Positions 6,648 to 15,145 of a DNA stretch of 45,429 nucleotides are shown one piece after another. Every line of letters begins with the position of its first letter. Positions within the stretch are counted from its first letter, which is position 1. The position numbers were made by a program, and so were the translations under genes. Source of the DNA: Mollicutes bacterium (lineage in GTDB: Bacteria > Bacillota_I > Bacilli_A > Izemoplasmatales > Izemoplasmataceae); assembly GCA_003552275.1 (NCBI GenBank), contig PUKL01000021.1, forward strand, positions 1 through 45,429. Reading direction: 5' to 3'. Below the pieces are notes generated by a model. The model was not told the DNA's origin. It was given only the letters and a program-made list of their open reading frames with translations, and did not search any database.

Positions 6648-8368
6648 AGGGATGCACCTTCCGTATCATTCGTTTTTGCGGATTCCACGATGCGTGTGAT
6701 TTCCGCTTCGAGTTCATCCAACAGTTCGTCCGCTTGCTTTTTCGTGTCACCTTTGACATTGAGATAGATCTTCAGCTTCGGCTCGGTGCCGCTCGGACGG
6801 AGCACGAACCAGAGGTCGTTTTCGAAGATGAATTTGACGACGTCCGAGGTGGGCTGCATGAGCGTCTCGCTTCCTTTGTCCGTCCTGCGGACACCTTCGA
6901 GATAGTCCTCTTTGGCGAGGAGTTTGCGGCCGAGGAGACTTGTCGGTTCATACGAACGGAAAGTCTCCATGATGCGACCGATGAGTTTTTCACCCTGCAC
7001 TCCTTCGAGCTGCAGGTTCAAAAGCCGGTCGCGATAATACCCGTAGCGGGCGTAGAGTTCTTCGAGATAATCTATGAGCGTCATCCCGCGTTTTTGCAAG
7101 TGATTGGCCATCTCGGCGGCGAGCAGACTCGCCTGCACGCCGTCCTTGTCGCGGGTGATGTCTTTCAACACATATCCGTAACTCTCTTCATACCCCATGA
7201 CGAAAGTCTTGCCCTCGTCCTCGAGCCGACGCATCTTCTCCCCGATGAACTTGAAACCGGTGAGTGTGCTCCGGACTTCGAGGCCGTGGGCTTTGGCGAT
7301 GGCCGCCCCGAACTCGCTCGTCACGATGGTGTTGAAGACGATGCCGTTCTTGGGGAGGTCACCGTGTTCTCGCATGGCGGAGAGCATGTAATCGATGAAC
7401 ATCGCCCCCGTCTGGTTGCCGGTCAAGAAGACATACTCCCCCTCATGACGACACATGAGCCCGAGCCGGTCCGCGTCGGGGTCCGTGGCGACGAGAAGGT
7501 CCGCGTCCTTTTTTGCGCCCAATTTTTTGGCGAGGGCGAAGGCCGATTCGTTCTCGGGGTTCGGACTCTCCACACTCGCAAAAGCGGGGTCGGGCACGAG
7601 TTGTTCCTCGACGAGGCTGACAGCGTAGCCCGTCTCTTTGAGAATCCTCGGGATGATCTCTCTTCCCGTCCCGTGCAAAGGCGTGAAGACGAGCTTGATC
7701 CCCTTTTTCGCCTCCGGGCGGAAAGCGAGTTCCTTGACGGCGGCGAGATAGGCTGCGTCGATCTCTTCGCCCAATGATGCGTAGAGACCCCTCTTCTTCG
7801 CTTCTTCAATATCTGTCTCTTCGACGGCGAAGGGGTTCTCGATCGCCGCCACCCGCTTGATCACTTCGTCGGCCAGCGCGGGGACGAGCTGACAGCCCGT
7901 TTCGTCATACATCTTGACCCCGTTGTATTGGGGGGGATTGTGCGAGGCCGTGACCATGATGCCGCCCGCGGCACCTTTATGGCGCACCGTGAAAGAAAGC
8001 AACGGGGTCGGGCGGATGTCGGAAAAGACATAGGCCTTGATGTTTTTTTCGGCCAGCACGCCCACCGCCGTCGCGGCGAACGCGGTGGATTTGTTGCGGT
8101 TGTCGTAGGCGATGACGACGCCTTTCTTCGCGGCGGCGGGGTCCCTATCCAGAAGAAAATCCGCATATCCCGCGACGGCTTTACGCACGGTGTAGCGGTT
8201 CAAACGGTCGGTGCCGGCGCCCACGACGCCGCGCATGCCCCCGGTACCGAAAGCGAGGTCCTTCCGGAAGGCCGCTTCGATTTCCTCTTTGGTCATGTTC
8301 TCGAGCTCTTGACGGGTCTCTTCATCCAAAGAGGGCTCCTTGAGCCATTTCCGATAGCGTTCGTTCAA
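6644..8368 (-). CDS. pgcA: Phosphoglucomutase / phosphomannomutase
   Basis: This enzyme of the alpha-D-phosphohexomutase family interconverts glucose 1-phosphate and glucose 6-phosphate. All four signatures are present: the phospho-serine loop TASHNPPQYNG (Ser about 142), the metal loop DPDADRLG, the sugar loop GYEESYGY and the phosphate loop RPSGTEPKLK. About 574 residues is typical for the bacterial PgcA type. The frame is open up to GTG 8404, but that lies at or before the predicted transcription start (about 8402). TTG 8368 with AAAGGGG nine bases upstream and the family-like N-terminus NERYRKWL is preferred. As first gene of the rnf operon it is oddly placed; its metabolic partners are the nearby glg genes. 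Confidence 0.93.
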   Translation of the reverse strand: MNERYRKWLKEPSLDEETRQELENMTKEEIEAAFRKDLAFGTGGMRGVVGAGTDRLNRYTVRKAVAGYADFLLDRDPAAAKKGVVIAYDNRNKSTAFAATAVGVLAEKNIKAYVFSDIRPTPLLSFTVRHKGAAGGIMVTASHNPPQYNGVKMYDETGCQLVPALADEVIKRVAAIENPFAVEETDIEEAKKRGLYASLGEEIDAAYLAAVKELAFRPEAKKGIKLVFTPLHGTGREIIPRILKETGYAVSLVEEQLVPDPAFASVESPNPENESAFALAKKLGAKKDADLLVATDPDADRLGLMCRHEGEYVFLTGNQTGAMFIDYMLSAMREHGDLPKNGIVFNTIVTSEFGAAIAKAHGLEVRSTLTGFKFIGEKMRRLEDEGKTFVMGYEESYGYVLKDITRDKDGVQASLLAAEMANHLQKRGMTLIDYLEELYARYGYYRDRLLNLQLEGVQGEKLIGRIMETFRSYEPTSLLGRKLLAKEDYLEGVRRTDKGSETLMQPTSDVVKFIFENDLWFVLRPSGTEPKLKIYLNVKGDTKKQADELLDELEAEITRIVESAKTNDTEGASL

Positions 8369-8408
8369 TCGCTCCAACCCCTTTCCGGGTCTTTTTTCAA
8401 ACACATGT

Positions 8409-8437
8409 ATTATAACTTAACCCCGGGCAATTTTCAA
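8409..8437 (-). promoter_or_regulatory. Promoter of the pgm-rnf operon
   Basis: On the minus strand TTGAAA (8432-8437) is separated by 17 bp from TATAAT (8409-8414). Both boxes and the spacing are the same as in the ppdK promoter. The predicted start of transcription is near 8402. No cre site was found next to it, so the operon looks constitutive. Confidence 0.8.
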
Positions 8438-8479
8438 TAACGCCCGGTCATTTTCCAAACAAGCCTTTCTCCGTCCAAA

Positions 8480-8507
8480 TAAAAAACGCCCCGGTTTCCC
8501 GGAGCGT
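8480..8507 (-). terminator. Intrinsic terminator after the peroxiredoxin gene
   Basis: The minus strand has ACGCTCCGG-GAAA-CCGGGGCGT (8486-8494 with 8499-8507, one T-G wobble, GNRA-type loop) followed by TTTTTTATTT. It separates the peroxiredoxin from the pgm-rnf promoter. Confidence 0.85.
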
Positions 8508-8517
8508 CTCGCGCGGT

Positions 8518-9108
8518 TCAATCCTCGTCGCCGACGAAGCCTTCGCCGGGCTTCCAATTGCAGGGCACGAGTCTTCCCTCGGCTTCGTTCTTGAAGACTT
8601 CGAGGGTCCGCAGCACTTCGTCGACATTCCTGCCGCCCTCGCCGTGGTTGATGTGGGCGCTCTTCAAGATGCCGTTCGGAGCGATGATGAAGGTGCCGCG
8701 CCAAGCGACGCCCTTCTCTTCGTCCAACACCCCGTAGGCCTCGCTCACCGTATGGTTGTTGTCGGAAGCGTGGATGTGTTCGATCCGACCCAAAGAGCCC
8801 GTCTCTTGCCAGGCCAGATGCGAAAACACCGAATCGGTCGAGGCGGCGACGAGCACGGCGCCTTTATCCTCGAAGGCCTTGTTCAGTTCGTCGAAACGCT
8901 GGATTTCGGTGGGGCAGACGAAAGTGAAATCGAGCGGGTAGAAATAGAGCACGACCCATTTCCCCTCGTTCAAGAAGTCGTCGAGGCGGACGGTGCCGAA
9001 ACGCTCCGTCCCCTCCCCTTTCGCCATGACGGCCTCCATCTCGAACCGGGGGGCCTGTTTGCCGACCTTGGCTCCGGTCACATAGAATTCATTGTCAAAT
9101 TTTTTCAT
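8518..9108 (-). CDS. 2-Cys peroxiredoxin (AhpC/Prx1 type)
   Basis: This is a thiol peroxidase that reduces H2O2 and organic peroxides. The 196 residues contain the peroxidatic motif FTFVCPTE (Cys65), WRGTFIIAPNG, and the resolving VPCNWKPG (Cys183), so it is a typical 2-Cys enzyme with the C-terminal arm. No AhpF-like reductase is nearby. ATG 9108 is preceded by GGAGGTG at good spacing; the TTG further upstream in frame is not needed. It has its own weak promoter in the 70-bp gap after glgP and a strong terminator. Its role fits oxygen defence in an anaerobe with many Fe-S enzymes. Confidence 0.93.
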   Translation of the reverse strand: MKKFDNEFYVTGAKVGKQAPRFEMEAVMAKGEGTERFGTVRLDDFLNEGKWVVLYFYPLDFTFVCPTEIQRFDELNKAFEDKGAVLVAASTDSVFSHLAWQETGSLGRIEHIHASDNNHTVSEAYGVLDEEKGVAWRGTFIIAPNGILKSAHINHGEGGRNVDEVLRTLEVFKNEAEGRLVPCNWKPGEGFVGDED

Positions 9109-9139
9109 TCTTTGCACCTCCGCTTGTTCTCTTCTTCAA

Positions 9140-9167
9140 AGATAACGGAATCCCATCCGCATTGCAA
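9140..9167 (-). promoter_or_regulatory. Possible promoter of the peroxiredoxin gene
   Basis: TTGCAA (9162-9167) and TTATCT (9140-9145) are 16 bp apart on the minus strand. The match is moderate. No terminator was found after glgP, so read-through from the glg genes is also possible. Confidence 0.45.
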
Positions 9168-9179
9168 AAGATGTGCATA

Positions 9180-11585
9180 TCAATCATCGAGGGTGAAACG
9201 CCGCAACTTCCAGATGTCCCGCACGTAGTCCTCGATGGTCCTGTCGCTCGAGAAATAGCCGCTCTTGGCGATGTTGACGACGGCGCTCCTCTGCCAGGCG
9301 TTTATGTCCTTGTAGCGTTCGTTCATCGTTTGGTGCGCCGCGGCATAGCTCCTCAGATCCTTCAGCACGAAATAGCGGTCTTCGCCGAGGAGCTTGTCGC
9401 GGATCTCTTGGAACTCGGAACGGTCGACGCCGGGGAAGAACCCGCTCGTCAACATGTCCACGGCGTTCTTGATCTCCTTGTCGTTTTCATAGACGCTCAT
9501 CGGGTCGTAATCGTTCTTTTCGTAATGACGGGTCACTTCGTCGGCGTCCATGCCGAAGATCTCGATGTGTTCGTCGCCGACGAGCTCGGCGATCTCCACG
9601 TTGGCGCCGTCAAGGGTCCCGAGAGTCAGGGCGCCGTTCATCATGAACTTCATGTTGCCGGTGCCGGAGGCCTCTTTGGAGGCGGTCGAGATCTGTTCGC
9701 TGATGTCGGCCGCGGGGATGATGTCCTCGGCATAGGTGACGTTGTAGTTTTCGACGAAGACGACTTGCAAGAGGTCGTTGGTGTCTTTGTCCGCATTCAC
9801 GACGCGGGCGATGGAATTGAGGAGTTTGATGATCTTCTTCGCGTAATGATAGGCGCCGGCGGCCTTGGCCCCGAAAATGAAGCTGTGGGGGACGTAGGCC
9901 TTCTTGAAGGCCACATCCGTCTTCAACCGGTTGTAGACCATGAGGATGTGGAGGGCGTTCATGAGTTGGCGCTTGTATTCGTGGAGACGCTTGATCTGCA
10001 CGTCGAAGATGCTGTCGGGATCGAGGGCGATGCCTTGTTCGCGCTTGATCCTTTCGGAAAGACGTACCTTGTTCTCGCGTTTGATGGCGGCGAGCTCTTC
10101 GTGGACCGTTTTTTCGTCCTTGTGCGCGAGGAGGTCCTGCAGCTTCATGGGCTCTTTGTCCCAAGTCGGGACGTGTTTGTCGAGGAGGGCGGAGAGACGG
10201 GGATTGATGTGTTTCAAGAAACGCCGGTGGGTCACGCCGTTCGTCTTGGCGTTGAACTTGTCGGGATAGAGCGCATAGAACTCTTTCATCTCGTGTTTCT
10301 TCAAGATTTCCGTGTGGAGCTTCGCGACGCCGTTGACGCTGAAACTGCCCACGATGGCCAAGTGTGCCATCCGGACTTCGCCGTCGGCGATGATGGCCAG
10401 ACGACGGACCGTTTCATTGTCATAGCCCTTCTCGTCCAAGAGATACTTGCAATAGCGACGGTTGATCTCTTCGATGATCTGATGGATCCGGGGGAGCGTG
10501 GGAGAAAGCAGGGCGACGGGCCATCTTTCCAACGCTTCGGCGAGAATCGTGTGGTTGGTGTAGGCCGAGACCTTGGTGGTGATTGCCCAAGCCTTGTCCC
10601 AGGAGAGAGCGTGATCGTCCACGAGGGTGCGCACGAGCTCGGGGATGACGAGGGAAGGGTGGGTGTCGTTGATCTGGATGACGACATGGTCGGGCAGGTT
10701 CGCCAAGGTCCCGTGTCTTTTCACGTGACGTTGCACGATGCTTCTGACCCCGGCGGCGGTGAAGAAGTATTGTTGTTTGAGACGGAGTATCTTGCCCTCG
10801 GTGGTGGTGTCGTCGGGATAGAGGAAGGCGCTGATGTTGCGGATCTCCTCGCTGTAGGCCATCGGGTCGACGCCTTGCGGCACGGTGTCGCTCGGCTCGG
10901 CGTTCCACAGCCTGAGCGTGTTCACGACGCCGTTTTTCTCGCCGGGGACGGGAATGTCGTAGGGAACGGCCCGGATGGTCTCTTGCGGCTCATAATGGAT
11001 GTCGCCTTCTTCATGGTGGACCGCGCCGCCGAAGGGGATGTCCAAGGCCTCCTCGTCGCGGCGGATTTCATAGGCGAAGTGGTCTTTCAGCCAATCCTCG
11101 GGCTTTTCGACCTGATAGCCTTCTTCGATGGCCTGTTCGAAGAAACCGAAACGGTAGCGGATGCCGTTGCCGTGTCCCTTGTAGGAGAGGGAGGCGATGG
11201 AATCGAGAAAACAGGCGGCGAGGCGACCGAGGCCGCCGTTGCCGAGGCCGGGGTCGACTTCCTCGCGCTCGATTCTCGTGAGATCGAGGTCGAAATCCCG
11301 GAAGGCGTCGCGGACGAGCTCCCGCAATCCCATGTTGGCGAGATTCGTCGTGATGAGCCTCCCCGTGAGGAATTCCATCGAGAAATAGTACACTTCTTTT
11401 TGCGGGGCTTTTTCCGCCTTTTCAACATTTTTGCGCCATTGGACATTGAGCGCTTCGCTCAACAGTTCGGCCAAGACTTGATAGGCCTGGCGTTCGGAGG
11501 CTTCCTCCGGCGTGGTCACATACCGCTTCAACAATCGGTCCGCAAAATGGCTCTTGAATGTCTCTTTGTCCTTGAAGGCGTTCAT
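9180..11585 (-). CDS. glgP: Glycogen phosphorylase
   Basis: GlgP releases glucose 1-phosphate from glycogen ends using phosphate and pyridoxal phosphate. The 801 residues cover the whole family, from KEVYYFSMEFLTGR and DPGLGNGGLGRLA near the N-terminus to the PLP site EASGTGNMKFMMNGALTLG, with the PLP-binding Lys in GNMKF, and the closing DYVRDIWKL. ATG 11585 has AAAGGA upstream. It follows the glgDA stop by 27 bp and ends the glg set, so synthesis and breakdown enzymes are transcribed together. Its product feeds the phosphoglucomutase encoded 0.8 kb further on. Confidence 0.97.
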   Translation of the reverse strand: MNAFKDKETFKSHFADRLLKRYVTTPEEASERQAYQVLAELLSEALNVQWRKNVEKAEKAPQKEVYYFSMEFLTGRLITTNLANMGLRELVRDAFRDFDLDLTRIEREEVDPGLGNGGLGRLAACFLDSIASLSYKGHGNGIRYRFGFFEQAIEEGYQVEKPEDWLKDHFAYEIRRDEEALDIPFGGAVHHEEGDIHYEPQETIRAVPYDIPVPGEKNGVVNTLRLWNAEPSDTVPQGVDPMAYSEEIRNISAFLYPDDTTTEGKILRLKQQYFFTAAGVRSIVQRHVKRHGTLANLPDHVVIQINDTHPSLVIPELVRTLVDDHALSWDKAWAITTKVSAYTNHTILAEALERWPVALLSPTLPRIHQIIEEINRRYCKYLLDEKGYDNETVRRLAIIADGEVRMAHLAIVGSFSVNGVAKLHTEILKKHEMKEFYALYPDKFNAKTNGVTHRRFLKHINPRLSALLDKHVPTWDKEPMKLQDLLAHKDEKTVHEELAAIKRENKVRLSERIKREQGIALDPDSIFDVQIKRLHEYKRQLMNALHILMVYNRLKTDVAFKKAYVPHSFIFGAKAAGAYHYAKKIIKLLNSIARVVNADKDTNDLLQVVFVENYNVTYAEDIIPAADISEQISTASKEASGTGNMKFMMNGALTLGTLDGANVEIAELVGDEHIEIFGMDADEVTRHYEKNDYDPMSVYENDKEIKNAVDMLTSGFFPGVDRSEFQEIRDKLLGEDRYFVLKDLRSYAAAHQTMNERYKDINAWQRSAVVNIAKSGYFSSDRTIEDYVRDIWKLRRFTLDD

Positions 11586-11612
11586 GATCGATTCATCCTT
11601 TCGGTGTGGGCT

Positions 11613-14018
11613 TCAATCGGAGAGGATGCTCTGATAGATCTCCAATATCTTCTGGGCCTGGCGTTCCAGGCTGAAATCGGCTTGCATGGCTTGGCGCATG
11701 ATGCCGACCCAGTCCTCTTTTTGGTCCTTGAAGACGCGGTGGGCGTCCTTGAGACGCTCCTTGAGGACATGGGCGTCGTAATGGAAGAAGGTGAAACCGT
11801 TGCCCTTCTTGGTCACGGGATCGAAGTCCGTCACGCTGTCGGCGAGGCCGCCCGTCTTTCTGACGATGGGAACGGTGCCGTAACGCATGGCGATCATCTG
11901 GGAGAGGCCGCAGGGTTCGACGCGCGAAGGCATGAGGAAGGCGTCGGCGCCGGCATAGATCTCATTGGGGATTGCCGCGTCGTAGCCGATGTTCAAACGC
12001 ATCCGGCGGGGGTGCTCCTTGGCGATCGCTTCGAGGCGGTCGATGAACTCTTCGTCCCCCTGACCCAACAGGACGAACTCGACGTCGGCATGTTCGGCGA
12101 GGAAGCTTTTCAGACAATCGATGAGGATCGGGAAACCTTTTTGTTCGGTGATGCGGCTCACCATGCCGATGACGAACTTGTCGTCCCCGGGAGAAAGGCG
12201 CATCCGCTTCTGCAGGGCGCGCTTGTTCAAGCGCTTCTTCTCGAGGCTCGCGATGTCGTAGGGAGCGGCGATCAAAGAATCGTTCGTGGGGTGGAGCTTC
12301 TTGGAGATACCGTTCAAGACCCCATAGAAGTCCCTGTCCCTTTTCAATAGGGCTTCGGTGAGGTTCTTGCCGTAGTATTCATAGCGGAGTTCGTCACGAT
12401 AGGTCGGCGAGACGGTGGCGAGTTTCGTCGCCGTGTTGATGCCCTCCTCGAGGAAGTTCACGTTGGTCTTTTGACCCAAGGGGGGATAGATCCCTTCGAG
12501 GTGTTCGCGCGGACAGATTCCTTGATAGTCGATGTTGTGGATGGTCATGAGGGTCGGCGGCGCGTCTTTTTCCCCTTGCAAAAGGCCGGGAAGGAGTCCC
12601 GTGTGCCAATCGTGCAGATGCAAGAGGTCGAAGGGGCCGATCTTTGTGAGGATCCGGGCCACGGAGAAAGCGAAAAAGGCGAACCGGAGGCAGTCGTCTT
12701 CGTAACCGTAGGTCTCTTCCCGTTCGAAGAAGCGGAAATGTTCGATGAAGAAGAAACGCACCTTGTCCCGCTGGATTTGATAGACCCTAATCTTCTCCGT
12801 CTCCCCGCGGAATTCAAAAGTCTCCGTCGTCACATACTGGTAGGTCTCGGAATAGGTGTCCTTGATCGATTTGTAGAGGGGGAGCACGACGGCGGTCTCG
12901 ATGCCTTTCTTGCTCTGGGCGCGGGAGAGTCCTTCGATGACGTCGGCGAGGCCGCCCGTCTTCACGAAGGGGTGTGCCTCGGCCGCGACATGCAGCACGG
13001 AAAGGCCGCTATGGTCGGTGACGACCTGTCTTTTTTCCGTCACGTAGGGATGGTGGGGCGTGCCCTCGACGAGGGTGTCTCGCTTCACGACGGTCTCTTT
13101 GTCCAAGACGGCGTGCTTGATGATCGCCCCCTCTTCGACGACGACATTGTTCATGAGGAAGGAGTTCTCGATCCGGGCGTCCTTCTTGATGATGACATCC
13201 CGGCTCACGACGCTTTCCTTGATGCTTCCCTGGATCAGACACCCGCTCGCGACGAGGGTGTCCTCGACTTCGTTCCCCGGGAGATAACGGGCCGGAGGCG
13301 CCGTTTTCTCCTTGCTGACGATGGGGGCCTCGAGGGGGAAGACCGTCCGCCCGATCTCGAACTTCAACATGTCGAGATTGGCGGCGAGATAGTTCACGGG
13401 GTTGGTGACCATGCGGGCATACCCGGTGTGGAAGATGGTGTTCACCTTGATGCGCTCGTCTCTGTCGACGAGGTCGGAAAGGGTCTTGTAGGGGATGATG
13501 TCATATTCCTCGATGCGCTTCATGAGAAACTCACGACTCATGATGAAAGTCAGGATGCGGCCCCTTTCGGTGCGGACCTCGCTCACTTCGGCCTGAGAGG
13601 CGACATGCTCTTCGACAAGCGCGGCGAGATCGGCGTTCCAGACGATGGAGGCCGGGGTGAAGAGGAAATATTTCTGGGGGCTCCGCTTGAAATATTCGAT
13701 GTGTTCGTGCATCCGCTGGAAAGTGAGCGAATCCTCCGTCGGCATCATCATGTTCTTCGGCGGGAGGATGAAGAGTCCGTCCCGGCGCCTATCGAGATTC
13801 CAGCGTTTGCCGCTGCCGATGTGGTCCTGGAGGGAACGATAATTCCCCCAGGGGAAGATGGCCACGTTCGTCACGTTGGCGTTTTTCGCATTGGAGAGGG
13901 CGAAATCGATGAGACGGTATTTTCCGGCGAACGGGAGCGCCCCGGGCATCCGGTGTTGGGTGAGTTTCTCGAAAGCCCCGCGGCTCGTGGCGTCGATGAC
14001 GAGTGAGAGGTCACGCAT
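11613..14018 (-). CDS. glgDA: GlgD-GlgA fusion: ADP-glucose pyrophosphorylase-like subunit joined to glycogen synthase
   Basis: This is one uninterrupted 801-residue frame. Residues 1-335 are GlgD, the regulatory partner of GlgC (HRMPGALPFAGKYRLIDFALS near 22-42, left-handed helix repeats about 250-320). Residues about 338-801 are a complete GT5 glycogen synthase that uses ADP-glucose: VLHVAAEAHPFVKTGGLADV with the KTGGL ADP-glucose site (353-357), HLHDWHTGL, MVSRITEQKGF, PSRVEPCGLSQMIAM and KTGGLADSV. The two parts are normally separate genes of about 370 and 480 codons. ATG 14018 is chosen because GGGAGGTGG lies just upstream; the longer frame to 14126 is only antisense-like overlap with glgC. 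It overlaps the glgC end by 8 bp. Confidence 0.93.
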   Translation of the reverse strand: MRDLSLVIDATSRGAFEKLTQHRMPGALPFAGKYRLIDFALSNAKNANVTNVAIFPWGNYRSLQDHIGSGKRWNLDRRRDGLFILPPKNMMMPTEDSLTFQRMHEHIEYFKRSPQKYFLFTPASIVWNADLAALVEEHVASQAEVSEVRTERGRILTFIMSREFLMKRIEEYDIIPYKTLSDLVDRDERIKVNTIFHTGYARMVTNPVNYLAANLDMLKFEIGRTVFPLEAPIVSKEKTAPPARYLPGNEVEDTLVASGCLIQGSIKESVVSRDVIIKKDARIENSFLMNNVVVEEGAIIKHAVLDKETVVKRDTLVEGTPHHPYVTEKRQVVTDHSGLSVLHVAAEAHPFVKTGGLADVIEGLSRAQSKKGIETAVVLPLYKSIKDTYSETYQYVTTETFEFRGETEKIRVYQIQRDKVRFFFIEHFRFFEREETYGYEDDCLRFAFFAFSVARILTKIGPFDLLHLHDWHTGLLPGLLQGEKDAPPTLMTIHNIDYQGICPREHLEGIYPPLGQKTNVNFLEEGINTATKLATVSPTYRDELRYEYYGKNLTEALLKRDRDFYGVLNGISKKLHPTNDSLIAAPYDIASLEKKRLNKRALQKRMRLSPGDDKFVIGMVSRITEQKGFPILIDCLKSFLAEHADVEFVLLGQGDEEFIDRLEAIAKEHPRRMRLNIGYDAAIPNEIYAGADAFLMPSRVEPCGLSQMIAMRYGTVPIVRKTGGLADSVTDFDPVTKKGNGFTFFHYDAHVLKERLKDAHRVFKDQKEDWVGIMRQAMQADFSLERQAQKILEIYQSILSD

Positions 14019-15144
14019 CACGACCACCTCCCAAAGCCCAGAGTTTCTTGTTGTCGATGACGGTGGGGGTGTCGAAGACGAGTTCGGTGCCGGGGAGGAT
14101 GACCGTGTCTTCCAAAACGATCGCATTCTTCACGTGCGCATCCTCGCCGACGACGACCCCCTCGAAAAGGAGACTCGCCTCGACGGCGGCGTTCTTCTTC
14201 ACGATGACATTCCCCGACAAGACGCTCCTTTTCACATTCCCCTCGATCATGCAGCCGTCGCTCACCAAAACGTCGACGATACCGCCCTTGCTTATGACGT
14301 GATGGGGCGACAGGTTGCTCGAACGGGTGTACACGGGCAGGTTCCGATAATCATTCAACATCAACTGTTCGGGATGGTCGATGAGGTCCATGTTCGCGTC
14401 ATACAGACTCTCGATCGTCCCCACATCGCGGAAATACCCCTTGAAGGTGTGGGCGGCGATGGAGTAGCCTTCCGCGAGCGCCTTGGGGATGATGTCGTTG
14501 CCGAAATCGAAATCTTCATCGAGTCCGTCGGCGAGGATCTTCTCCAAGATGTCGCGATTGAAAAGATAGATGCCCATCGAGGCATAATCGCCCGCGGGGT
14601 CTTTTGGTTTTTCTTCGAAACGCTCGACGAAGCCGTCTTTGTCCACGGTGAGGACACCGTAACGGGAGAGACTGTCGTCGGGGGTGAAGATGCCGATCGT
14701 GAAGTCGGATCCCTTCTTCTCGTGGGTCCGGATGAGTTCGCGATAGTCCATCTTGTAGATGTGGTCGCCCGAAAGGACGAGCACATACTTGGGATCGTGT
14801 GTCCTGACGAAGTGCAGATGCTGGCGGATAGCGTGGGCCGTCCCCTTCTGCCACTTCTCGCCGTCGATGTCCGTGTAGGGTGTCAAAAAGTGCACGCCAC
14901 CCTCGCTCACATCGAGGTCCCAGCTGCTGCCGAGGCCGATGTAGTCCATGAGGGAATGGGGTTCATATTGTGTGATGATGCCCACCGTGTTGATCATGGC
15001 GTTGGCGAGGTTGCTCAAGACGAAATCGACAAGGCGATACTTCCCGCCGAAGGTCACGGCCGGTTTGGCCTTCTTTTCCGTGATGGGACGGAGGCGGCTG
15101 CCTTTGCCGCCCACGAGCACCATGGCGATGGTCTCCGTTTTCAT
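14011..15144 (-). CDS. glgC: Glucose-1-phosphate adenylyltransferase
   Basis: GlgC makes ADP-glucose and PPi from ATP and glucose 1-phosphate, the first step of glycogen synthesis. The 377 residues show the nucleotide loop GGKGSRLRPITEKKAKPAV (13-31), GKYRLVDFVLSN, SGDHIYKMDY, FEEKPKDP and a C-terminal left-handed beta-helix with many VIVKKNA-like hexapeptides. ATG 15144 follows the glgB stop by one base and the sequence CAGGAGGAATGAG supplies the ribosome site from inside glgB. Its partner GlgD is fused to GlgA in the next gene. Confidence 0.97.
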   Translation of the reverse strand: MKTETIAMVLVGGKGSRLRPITEKKAKPAVTFGGKYRLVDFVLSNLANAMINTVGIITQYEPHSLMDYIGLGSSWDLDVSEGGVHFLTPYTDIDGEKWQKGTAHAIRQHLHFVRTHDPKYVLVLSGDHIYKMDYRELIRTHEKKGSDFTIGIFTPDDSLSRYGVLTVDKDGFVERFEEKPKDPAGDYASMGIYLFNRDILEKILADGLDEDFDFGNDIIPKALAEGYSIAAHTFKGYFRDVGTIESLYDANMDLIDHPEQLMLNDYRNLPVYTRSSNLSPHHVISKGGIVDVLVSDGCMIEGNVKRSVLSGNVIVKKNAAVEASLLFEGVVVGEDAHVKNAIVLEDTVILPGTELVFDTPTVIDNKKLWALGGGRDA

Positions 15145-15145
15145 C

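Noticed and set aside
9162..12350. Open frame of 1062 codons on the plus strand
   Set aside because: It is exactly antisense to glgP and the glgA part of glgDA, both well conserved. Its composition (rich in Val, Asp, Glu, Gly, His) is the typical mirror of codon-biased genes.
14019..14126. N-terminal extension of glgDA by 36 codons
   Set aside because: The added residues (rich in Ser, Pro and Thr) come from the glgC coding sequence in another frame, while ATG 14018 has a good ribosome site and matches the GlgD N-terminus.
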